DNA of 64,000 nt from Hyparrhenia diplandra (taxonomy: Eukaryota; Streptophyta; Magnoliopsida; Poales; Poaceae), in assembly GCA_015847255.1 (NCBI GenBank), contig JADLZK010009181.1:1178001-1242000 (forward strand), given 5' to 3'. This document shows, piece after piece, positions 1-9,806 of this stretch. Positions within the stretch are counted from its first letter, which is position 1. Each line of letters begins with the position of its first letter. The notes under the pieces were generated by a model. It saw only the letters and a list, made by a program, of their open reading frames with translations. It was not told where the DNA came from and made no database searches. Both the position numbers and the translations under genes were made by a program.

Positions 1-245
1 TTGTTAGCAGGGCCTGGCCATTTATTTTTAAAATAAAACAAATCAGAAGCACCTGATGCACGCATCCTTTCCTGTAGTCATTTGGATATTAGCCATGCTT
101 CCAAGGTCCAGCACGGAGATCTTCATGGTTAAAAAATTTAGTTTATTAGGTAAGCTAAGGTAACTCCAATATCTTGGGTTTGTTAGCAGGGCCTGCCATT
201 TATTTTTAAAAAAAAATCAGAAGCACCTGTTGCACGCATCCATTT
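1..245. repeat. 179-bp-period partial tandem duplication inside the Helitron
   Basis: The segment beginning TTGTTAGCAGGGCCTG at 1 recurs at 180, with small indels in an A-run, and continues to the CACGCATCC motif. The same duplication is present in the right Helitron copy (about 7935-8178), so it predates the split of the two copies. Confidence 0.8.
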
Positions 246-1559
246 CTATACTTGAATTACTGAACAATCTAACTGTACTGTTAGTATTAGAGATGAATAG
301 AGTCAATAAACTATGTTTACTTTATTAGATTTGCAGTGGTTATGTTTCTGAAACAAGTTTCACAGTGAGGGACCGCTTGCCGAATCTGAAAAAGGATAAC
401 CCTGGCGTTCTTGACCTTGTTTAATTTTTTCTGCTGGTTCTTGAAACTTATTTAAGCTCTTGCAGATCAACTTGCTGCAGAGCCATTGAAAGTTGAAACT
501 TGAGAGGCACTTGTAGAGTTGTTGAAACTTGAGAGCTGTACCTTGCATGTTCTGTCTATTAGCTTTGCAAACAGTTCCAGATTTAATGTACAACTTTCAT
601 GATTATTCAAAATATGTTGTTCCACTTTAGTAAAATAGTTCTGGATGTATTTGCTACAATTTACTGAATATTCAAAATGAGGGTGTTTGTTGATTGAGCA
701 TGCCATCTTTAGTTCAGATAGGGGAATAGTTAGCTTAGCATGAACCGTATTGATTATCCTTGTAAATAGTTTTCTCAAGGAATGTTCTGAAATGACAATT
801 TCTATTCTACCGTACTCTTTTCTGCAGACTGGTTTTATAATTATGTTCTTGCATATTACATGAATCTCAATAGGATATAGTTTTTATTTTGATTAATCCG
901 AACACAAACAGACCGGAGGAGGAATTCAGGAATGGGCGTATGGAGGATTCCTTCTTTTTCTTGACTCCACAAGGCAAGTCTCCAAAACAAACAAATTAAA
1001 ATACTAATCCTTACATCACAAGACTTGAACTGTGTACTCTACTAGACGTGACCTTGTATGATTTCAGCAGGAAGGAGAAGAACCCCCAGTTCATTGCACA
1101 GGTCGCAGTTGATTCCGACAAAGACAACAATATAGTTGTGGTATTACTGATGATCTCTACCAACAACTCACAATGATCGTTTTTTGTCTTGCTTATCTTC
1201 TGCTAATACCTGTTTTTTTCTTTCAAGGGCTACAAAGCCAGAGTAAGGTCTGAACTAGCATGTGTTGATCTCATGGCAGCTGTAAGACCTTTTCCATTGC
1301 TTCTTCCTGTTGAGGCTTCAGTTGTCTTTGGATAATTGAGGCTTTAGTTGATTGCATGACTATTTTTTGTTTTCCAATACTGGTAAAATCATTTTGTTTG
1401 TGATAGAATTTTGTCTGCGCATTGGTATTCAGTATATATTAAGGATGTTTCTTTTTCTTGTTCCAAAATGGGGAAGATTCCTTAAATTTTAGTTGAGAAA
1501 CCATGTTTCACATAATTCAAAATTGTAATTTTATAGCACACATAACCAGAGTGAGATTG

Positions 1560-1695
1560 GCCTCAAGCATAAAACATCAGGACAGGTAGAACAATTTTTT
1601 GTTGAACACTATATGTGGTTCTGTGTAGCCTCAAGCATAAAACATCAGGACAGGTAGAACAATTTTTGTTGAACAATATATGTGGTTCTGTGTAA
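1560..1695. repeat. 68-bp tandem duplication inside the Helitron
   Basis: The unit beginning GCCTCAAGCATAAAACATC occurs at 1560-1627 and again at 1628-1695. The reverse-complement pair is present at about 6485-6622 in the right copy, so the duplication belongs to the element and is not local. Confidence 0.85.
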
Positions 1696-2300
1696 TTTGT
1701 TGCAAATTACAAGTCCTGAAACTCCATGGAGTAATTTAGGGGCTAAACAAAAATAAATTGTCTAAACACCTTCTCGAAACCACTTGAACTGTTTTGTGGA
1801 TGGGGTGGGATAACTTTTGTCTAATTATGAAAGTTAAGAGAGGGTATGTTGTTTGGTATTATGAAGGTGTTCTCTAAATTTATCAGTGACAAGTCAGGGG
1901 TAAATTGAAGAGCATAGAAGGCGGTTACAATGCATGGGTGCAAAACAGACTTGCTGTGAAGAAATCTAAAGCACAAAATGAACTACGATGTGCCCTATTA
2001 TCTGTTTTTTTTTTTTTTACGTATATGGTTTGCTTTAAACATTTAATCATGTGGAAACTTCATAACAGAGTTCATTTGTGTCATGTAACTTCATAACAGA
2101 GTGCATTTGTCCGATTGTAGATTTAAGGTGTATTATTGTGTCATGCATAACAAATGAGTTTTTTTTTTTTTTCTGCTGGTACTTGAACACTTGAACTTGT
2201 TTTGAATAGATTATGTTTACTTTATTGGATTGGAGAGTGCTTGTTTTTAAGCTCTTCTCTAAAATAAAACCGTAAGCGTTAGCACGGGCATTATACTAGT

Positions 2301-2635
2301 TATATATATATGACCAAGTTCAAGCTGGGCCGGGTGAAGGACGAGCTGGGGCTGTGGGATTGACGTGAGGGAAAAGAAAATCAACTTTTCTTTTATTTGA
2401 AACAGATTTGAATCTAACAAATTCTAAAGAATTTAAACTCCTTTTCAAATTCAACAAAACCCAGGCATCACAAAAATATTAATGCAGCAGCATGAGTGCA
2501 TCGAGCATGTATCTAACCTTATGATAAATTTTAATTTCATAAAAATATTTATTTTCCTATATTTTATGAGCACAAATATACATAAATAAATTATTTTATT
2601 CTATTTTCAAAAGAGGCAAAATTTGGGGTGTTACA
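2301..2635 (-). mobile_element. Ty3/gypsy-type LTR fragment
   Basis: On the minus strand this begins TGTAACACCCCAAATTTTGC at 2635, a start typical of many plant gypsy LTRs, and continues AT-rich to the Helitron border at 2300, where it is cut. No second LTR or internal coding region was found, so it is a truncated or solo LTR remnant. Confidence 0.5.
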
Positions 2636-3060
2636 TGCATGTCTCAGCTTGGCGGCAGTATTCTTCAAGAGGGGAATCACTACTGCTGCAAAGTTTCCTG
2701 CAGCTTGTTCCTCCAGATCTCTCGGACCTGATAAATCGAAGGGGTCAAGCACATAGATACTATTTCCATGTAAATATGACGTATAATTATATTAAAAATA
2801 GTCCTATATTAAGATGTACCATTTCTTACTTGTTCAATATACTCATAATAAGAAGATATGTCGGAACATTCAGCGTAGCTCCAGGGCCTTGACAATATCT
2901 TATCATTACAACACCCAAGCTGTCAAACTTTCCTGAGATTTTACCTCCATGGATGGATGTATTCTGGTGGCTAGCCACTGCATTGTGTCACATGCAATGA
3001 ATTTGTAGTGCACATAGTTTGTTGGATTATAAAAGGAATTAGATAATTTTACTAGATGCA

Positions 3061-3650
3061 TTAGACTTGCATCGTTCCATATGGATCGTGTGTGGTCCGT
3101 ATTATGTCTTGACCAAAGATTTTGGACAGACCGAAATCCGCAATCTTTGGAACCATATCTTTATCTAGCAATATATTGTCAGGTTTAAGGTCAAAATGGT
3201 AAATTAGTTCTGCTAGATCTTTGTGCATATACTTTAGGCCTTCATAAGTCCCCTTGATTATTTTTAAGCGCGTGTGCCAGTCAAGCTTATATGCACAAAG
3301 CTCGTCTATAACAGTAAACAAAAAACTATTAATGAAATGCAATATAGAAGTCAATATTCTTTAGAGGCATACTGAAGAAAGATGGTTTTGCAGACTCCCT
3401 TTCTCCAAATATTCAAAGCAGAGTGCTACACATATCTCATCAACAATAACCTTACTTCCATCCGGCATGACAAAAGGTATTTTCTTTGTATCATAACAAT
3501 AGCCAAGAAAGTTTACAATGTTTTGATGGTTCAGCTTTGTCAGGGTATCAAACTCATTTCGAAACTGCTTGTTGCCTAGGTCGGCAAGACAAGGCTTCAA
3601 CTTTTCACGGCAACAACATGTCCATCTTTAGTGACTCCCTGCCAAATATA
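3061..3650 (-). pseudogene. Receptor-like protein kinase fragment
   Basis: The minus strand encodes part of a plant receptor-like kinase catalytic domain. In order it shows GVTKDGHVVAVK (subdomain II lysine, about 3605-3640), FRNEFDTLTKLNHQNIVNFL, the hinge CFEYLEKGSLQNHLSS, an intact intron (about 3300-3365, gtatgc...ttatag), then LDWHTRLKIIKGTYEGLKYMH, YHFDLKPDNILLD (about 3190) and DFGLSK (about 3135). Breaks: a one-base frameshift between VAVK and LKPC near 3600; the catalytic-loop motif is HFD where HRD or HLD is usual; there is a stop soon after the activation loop at about 3061, so subdomains VIII-XI are missing. No ectodomain or transmembrane segment was seen. It lies between the two Helitrons and is a degraded or moved fragment, not a working kinase. 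Confidence 0.8.
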
Positions 3651-4232
3651 TGCTGCCAGTCTTTAGTATAACTTGACCCTTATATTTGGTAAAGCAGGAA
3701 ATGTAAGGGTTGGGTTTGTTTTGTTTGTTGTTGTTACCACATCTCGAGAACATGTTTGTTGTCCACATTGACTGATATATAGTGTGCTACTGATATAGTA
3801 AATACCATTTCGTTTCGAAGCACTACTTCTTTGATTTTTGAGACGGCCCGGTTGGCAAGCTCGCCGGACGGCTGCTGCTGCAGGTGGTGAGCGGCTTCGG
3901 CGGCTGCTCGGGGCGTAGCAAGCTACCTCCATGGCTGCACAAGGCCCGACATTCATCAGACAGACAAGGAAAATGAGGGAAAAGTTCCTCATGACTTTTA
4001 TTTGGCTAGGAATTTTACAAGAGAGGAAGCGAGGGACAGGAGGGAGTCAACCCTTGGCTAGGAATTTTACAAGAGGGGAAGCAGAGACAGGAGGGAGTCA
4101 AACCCCCCGCCTCGTCGCCGGCAAGCACACCGAGGAGGAGGCAGGGGGCGGTGGCAGAAGTGGGGGCTAGTTCAATGGAGGGAGAAGGGAGGAGACGGCA
4201 TATGGCCGCATCGCAGAGAACTATCACTACAC

Positions 4233-4475
4233 TACTCCCTCCTGTCCCACTCGAGTTTGTCACCCTAGATTCCGTGTCATCTTTTTTTCGATGCTTCGTC
4301 TTATTTAATTTTTTGCACAAATATAATTTATTTTGTTATGACTTATTTTATCAATAAAGATACTTGAATATTGATTATTTTATTTTATGATTTGCATAAA
4401 TATTTTGAATAAGACGGATGGTCAAACATAAAGTTCAAAATTAAAAACGACAAACTCCATGGGACCGAGGGAGTA
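4233..4475. mobile_element. Stowaway-like MITE (Tc1/mariner)
   Basis: The terminal inverted repeats are TACTCCCTCCTGTCCCA and the complementary end GGGACCGAGGGAGTA, with TA at both borders. The interior is AT-rich and non-coding. The CTCCCTCCGTCCC/GGGACGGAGGGAG ends are characteristic of this common grass MITE group. Confidence 0.85.
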
Positions 4476-4482
4476 TGTGTTA

Positions 4483-4829
4483 GAGCAAGTTCAATAAGTT
4501 TGGCTAATAGCCAAGCCATGTCACTAGGAGACTACTTCTGTAGACAAGCCATACAATAATAAAACAACTTCACAGATTCCAAAATCATATATTAATAAAG
4601 TGGACCCACTACATATATAGTCTCTCTCCACCTCTCCTCAGTTCCGTTGGCCAAAAGCAAGTTTGCATGTACCAGTGAGTCCCACACGGCCTTGGAGCAC
4701 GTGAATAGCCGGGCGACGACAGCATCGCCAAGCTGCTTCTTTTTCCGGCTTTTCTCTTCCATCTAGGATTTTCTTGAGTTATTTCTTGGATATTAGTCAA
4801 TCGGCGTATGGCTTATTATCAGACCGCTC
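4483..4829. mobile_element. Tourist/PIF-Harbinger-like MITE
   Basis: The element starts GAGCAAGTTCAATAA and ends with the imperfect complement TTATCAGACCGCTC. TTA (4480-4482 and 4830-4832) flanks both ends as a 3-bp target-site duplication. It has no coding capacity. The inverted repeats are imperfect, so the family call is tentative. Confidence 0.55.
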
Positions 4830-4835
4830 TTAACA

Positions 4836-5880
4836 TAACCTGGTGTAGCTAGCACCACCAGATGAAACCATTGACTTCGCACGCCCAAACACAGAAAATA
4901 CATCAGCGTCTCCGTGACAACTGACAACCGTTAACACTGCCACCGGTCCACAACAACTGTCCCACTCGTCTTGGTTTGAATCCTCTGTCAGCGGCCCTTT
5001 CTGCATCAGGCTTGCTGGTCCACTACGACGCTAGACCTCCTCTGTCAGCGGCTGACCCCCTCTGTCAGCGGCTGGGGTACGTGCTTTCCTGTGCCAGTAA
5101 GCACTCATGACAGTGTCCTGGCTCTACGAACATCGGCCATCCCCACTCGACTTGTACCGCACCAGCCGCTACACTCCGCAACTCGGCCACACCATCCTCT
5201 CCCTCTGCCACACCGCGAGACAGCTCCCCAACGGCGCCACGGGGATGGCCGATAGGATCCTGCCGGAATAATTCTCCGCCACCAAGCCCGCCTCATCGGT
5301 TGGCATTGTTGTTGGGTGCCACTGCACTACCATCAATGATGCACACAAGGTGTTCGACGGAACGACCAAATACAGTTCAGTATCATGCCCAATGAGGATA
5401 CTGCCGTTAGTGGTGAGATTAGCACGGGTTCAGATGCCTTTTTCTGAAAAGAAAGAGCAGCTACTAGGAAGCTCAATCTACCAATCTTCAGGGACATTTC
5501 GACTGGGACGGGAACCACGTCTCACAGAATACAGCAGAAAAAAAAAAAAACACTCAGAACAGTTTGGTCCTCAGACACCAGGGAAATCAGAACACTTTAT
5601 TGAAGAAACAAGCGTGGATCTGAAGTTCAGGAGCATGCTTTCATGATCCAACTGAAGTTTTGGTCTTCTTGATTACTGTCAGTGCTCTTTCCTTCTGTAT
5701 TGAGTCTATTGACTTTACAGAGCCTGAGCAATATGGTAGAAAAAAGGTGTTCCTGAGGAAATCTGGCTTCTGGCCAGGAGCACCCAGGGCCAACTATGCT
5801 TGTTTCCTCTCATGGCTTCAATCATAACATATAATAAGCTGCACAGACGTCACGTACTTGACAGTCTGTATCTTCCTCCC
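4836..5880. other. Spacer between the Helitrons, no confident gene
   Basis: A GC-richer stretch at about 5100-5370 reads on the plus strand as a short peptide ending in words resembling a PPR-type repeat (NDAHKVFDG). It is interrupted by stops and too short to assign. The rest has no supported coding. Confidence 0.4.
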
Positions 5881-8800
5881 ACTAGTATAATGCCCGTGCT
5901 AACGCTACGGTTTTATTTTAGAGAAGAGCTTAAAAACAAGCACTCTCCAATCCAATAAAGTAAACATAATCTATTCAAAACAAGTTCAAGTGTTCAAGTA
6001 CCAGCAGAAAAAAAAAACTCATTTGTTATGCATGACACAATAATACACCTTAAATCTACAATCGGACAAATGCACTCTGTTATGAAGTTACATGACACAA
6101 ATGAACTCTGTTATGAAGTTTCCACATGATTAAATGTTTAAAGCAAACCATATACGTAAAAAAAAAAAAAGAGCAAACAGATAATAGGGCACATCGTAGT
6201 TCATTTTGTGCTTTAGATTTCTTCACAGCAAGTCTGTTTTGCACCCATGCATTGTAACCGCCTTCTATGCTCTTCAATTTACCCCTGACTTGTCACTGAT
6301 AAATTTAGAGAACACCTTCATAATACCAAACAACATACCCTCTCTTAACTTTCATAATTAGACAAAAGTTATCCCACCCCATCCACAAAACAGTTCAAGT
6401 GGTTTCGAGAAGGTGTTTAGACAATTTATTTTGTTTAGCCCCTAAATTACTCCATGGAGTTTCAGGACTTGTAATTTGCAACAAATTACACAGAACCACA
6501 TATAGTGTTCAACAAAAAATTGTTCTACCTGTCCTGATGTTTTATGCTTGAGGCTACACAGAACCACATATAGTGTTCAACAAAAAATTGTTCTACCTGT
6601 CCTGATGTTTTATGCTTGAGGCCAATCTCACTCTGGTTATGTGTGCTATAAAATTACAATTTTGAATTATGTGAAACATGGTTTCTCAACTAAAATTTAA
6701 GGAATCTTCCCCATTTTGGAACAAGAAAAAGAAACATCCTTAATATATACTGAATACCAATGCAGACAAAAATTCTATCACAAACAAAATGATTTTACCA
6801 GTATTGGAAAACAAAAAATAGTCATGCAATCAACTAAAGCCTCAATTATCCAAAGACAACTGAAGCCTCAACAGGAAGAAGCAATGGAAAAGGTCTTACA
6901 GCTGCCATGAGATCAACACATGCTAGTTCAGACCTTACTCTGGCTTTGTAGCCCTTGAAAAAAAAACAGGTATTAGCAGAAGATAAGCAAGACAAAAACG
7001 ATCATTGTGAGTTGTTGGTAGAGATCATCAGTAATACCACAACTATATTGTTGTCTTTGTCGGAATCAACTGCGACCTGTGCAATGAACTGGGGTTCTTC
7101 TCCCTTCCTGCTGAAATCATACAAGGTCACGTCTAGTAGAGTACACAGTTCAAGTCTTGTGATGTAAGGATTAGTATTTTAATTTGTTTGTTTTGGAGAC
7201 TTGCCTTGTGGAGTCAAGAAAAGAAGGGAATCCTCCATACGCCCATTCCTGAATTCCTCCTCCGGTCTGTTTGTGTTCGGATTAATCAAAATAAAAAACT
7301 ATATCCTATTGAGATTCATGTAATATGCAAGAACATAATTATAAAACCAGTCTGCAGAAAAGAGTACGGTAGAATAGAAATTGTCATTTCAGAACATTCC
7401 TTGAGAAAACTATTTACAAGGATAATCAATACGGTTCATGCTAAGCTAACTATTCCCCTATCTGAACTAAAGATGGCATGCTCAATCAACAAACACCCTC
7501 ATTTTGAATATTCAGTAAATTGTAGCAAATACATCCAGAACTATTTTACTAAAGTGGAACAACATATTTTGAATAATCATGAAAGTTGTACATTAAATCT
7601 GGAACTGTTTGCAAAGCTAATAGACAGAACATGCAAGGTACAGCTCTCAAGTTTCAACAACTCTACAAGTGCCTCTCAAGTTTCAACTTTCAATGGCTCT
7701 GCAGCAAGTTGATCTGCAAGAGCTTAAATAAGTTTCAAGAACCAGCAGAAAAAATTAAACAAGGTCAAGAACGCCAGGGTTATCCTTTTCAGATTCGGCA
7801 AGCGGTCCCTCACTGTGAAACTTGTTTCAGAAACATAACCACTCGCAAATCTAATAAAGTAAACATAGTTTATTGACTCTATTCATCTCTAATACTAACA
7901 GTACAGTTAGATTGTTCAGTAATTCAAGTATAGAAATGGATGCGTGCAACAGGTGCTTCTGATTTTTTTAAAAAAATAAATGGCAGGCCCTGCTAACAAA
8001 CCCAAGATATTGGAGTTACCTTAGCTTACCTAATAAACTAAATTTTTTAACCATGAAGATCTCCGTGCTGGACCTTGGAAGCATGGCTAATATCCAAATG
8101 ACTACAGGAAAGGATGCGTGCATCAGGTGCTTCTGATTTGTTTTATTTTAAAAATAAATGGCCAGGCCCTGCTAACAACTATTCAGTACAGCAACACTGA
8201 AAGCAACATTCTATCTTGGAAAAGACTGACAGAAGGGCGACAACCTCAATTGCTGGGTTCTTCAGCAAATCAATCTACCGCAACATCTAAAACACATAAG
8301 CGGGAGACAAAGGAATGATTCCGTTACCTGGTGGAGCAGGACGATGGTGTCAGCGCCGGGGTTATGGCCAACCAGCCGGCAGTAGCAGCTGGCAGCAGGG
8401 TTTCCTCACGCTAGTGTCCTGCGATCAGTGCCGCGGTTCATCACGGCCGGCGAAGAAACATCAAGAAGCGGATGGATCAGAGGTAGAGGTGAGGGATCCA
8501 CGGTGTCCTCAACACGTGCATTGGCGCCGGCGGTGTACGTGGAGCACGCTGCCGTCGGGAGGAGGTGACCAGGCAGTCGCATCTGTTCTGGGAGGAGACG
8601 GCCGGCGACGGGATTTGGAGTCTGCTGGTGATGGGATCACTGGAGGCGGCTAGCCATGGCAGTATGGCGGCGGGGAACCCTAGCCGCGAGACGGGGAGAA
8701 GTTCCGGCACGGGCAGTGGAGAGGAGAGATGAGATGGAAAATAAAAAAGGAAAAGCAAAGGAATTGATTTTTTGCGTTAAGGAGGAATCGAGCTTTGGCT

Positions 8801-8957
8801 GCTAGGCACCGAGTGGAGCTGTGTGAGGGCGCGCGGCGGATGTGAGAGGTGTAAGACCTGTGTGACAAACTTTCAATCACAGCGCCGTTGCGAGATCCGA
8901 CGGATAATGGTCTTGTTCCTAAAAAAAATAAACAATCGCTTGCCATTATAGTATAGA
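5881..8957 (-). mobile_element. Non-autonomous Helitron, right copy (complete)
   Basis: On the minus strand the element starts TCTATACTATAATGGC at 8957, preceded by A, and ends ...CATTATACTAGT at 5881, giving about 3.08 kb. TC and CTAGT termini with a hairpin near the 3' end are the Helitron signature, and there are no terminal inverted repeats or target duplication. The base 3' of CTAGT is G here, not the usual T, so the immediate 3' flank may have changed. No Rep/helicase coding was seen. The interior contains a GC-rich 5' segment with an exon-like end and splice donor at 8328/8327. Confidence 0.75.
8328..8760 (-). other. Captured host 5' exon within the Helitron
   Basis: This GC-rich block contrasts with the AT-rich rest of the element. 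It has 5'-leader-like sequence, ATGs, and a good splice donor (CACCAG|GTAACGG) at 8328. In one frame the exon ends GHNPGADTIVLLHQ. Exon-like pieces with acceptors and donors follow further along the element. This is the pattern of a Helitron-captured gene fragment. The donor gene is not recognised and no uninterrupted ORF spans the exons. Confidence 0.4.
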
Positions 8958-9806
8958 TAGATGCATGAAAACTTAAGCAGCACAGTGAAAGGTCTTTCGT
9001 GTTGATTAAGGTTCTTGATTTTGCAGCCTTGCAGTCAGAGTAGCTGGTGTCGGGCACTCGAGCTTACTATTCACTGATATGCTGGGAGGAAAAACAAAGC
9101 AAAAGAGCATTCGTTAAACATAAGGTAAATAGTTAAGTGTAATTTCCCTTCTTACACATTTCACTAGTTCAGCTTTTGCCTTCAGTTATTTCTAGTTCTT
9201 ATTACTCCGTTCATACACATGAATTCAGGTATTTAAATAAATGTTTGAGTCTGTTGTGATCATTTCAACTTTGTTCTACTTTTTGGATATCATTTACAGT
9301 TACACTGACTGCAGGAGTAATAGTAATAGCAAAAAAAATTATCTAGTGTGAACTATTTCCTTACATACAAAATGTACGAAAAAAATTATTATGGTACTCT
9401 TTTTGGTTGGTCACACATATTACAAAACTGCCACATTACACATACCAGAAGTTACTGTTTACAATTTTGTCCCTACATAGCTCTATCTTCTTATACTATT
9501 CTTGATTATTAAGTTGCTTGTACCCATGTTCAGTCTAAAAGCTTAATCTGATGGGAAAGATACACTTCATTTATATTTCAGCATTGATTAATATATGAAC
9601 ATCTAGATCATATTCTATATTTTTATATGCAAATGGCCATTTGTTTAATTTTCCGAAAAGAGTAAAGTAAAATAAAATAAATGGCAATGTATACAAAGAA
9701 AAAAAAACTAAAAAGACCCAGAGATTCATATAGGATATGCAAAGCCGTGCATCGATTCTGTAACAAGACCGAAAAAGAGTGGACGGTGGAAGAGAGTGGT
9801 ACATCG
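8958..9806. other. AT-rich intergenic, no gene seen
   Basis: The stretch is low-complexity AT-rich DNA between the Helitron 5' end and the 3' end of the NLR relic. No long ORF, terminal repeat or recognised element was found. It probably includes the 3' flank of the NLR locus. Confidence 0.6.

Larger units (their letters stand above)
1..2300 (+). mobile_element. Non-autonomous Helitron, left copy (5' end outside window)
   Basis: The 3' end reads ...GGGCATTATACTAGT and stops at 2300, followed by T at 2301. It has the CTRRT terminus of Helitrons, a small hairpin just upstream (CCGT/ACGG stem with an inner GC/GC pair), and the T expected 3' of an A^T insertion. No Rep/helicase coding was seen, so it is non-autonomous. 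The body is nearly identical, in inverted orientation, to 5881-8178. It carries exon-like pieces with splice signals near 915-975, 1070-1140 and 1230-1260, which look like captured host exons I cannot identify. The 5' TC end lies beyond the window. Confidence 0.75.
1..8178. repeat. Large inverted repeat: arms 1-2300 and 5881-8178, spacer 3.58 kb
   Basis: Reading 8178 down to 5881 on the minus strand reproduces 1 to 2300 with only scattered single-base and homopolymer-length differences (arm lengths 2298 and 2300). The arms are two Helitron copies whose 3' ends face each other. The left arm reaches the window edge, so the true repeat may be longer. Confidence 0.9.

Noticed and set aside
7188..7712. 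174-aa plus-strand ORF in the right Helitron
   Set aside because: It is antisense to the Helitron, its counterpart in the left arm is interrupted, and it shows no protein family features.
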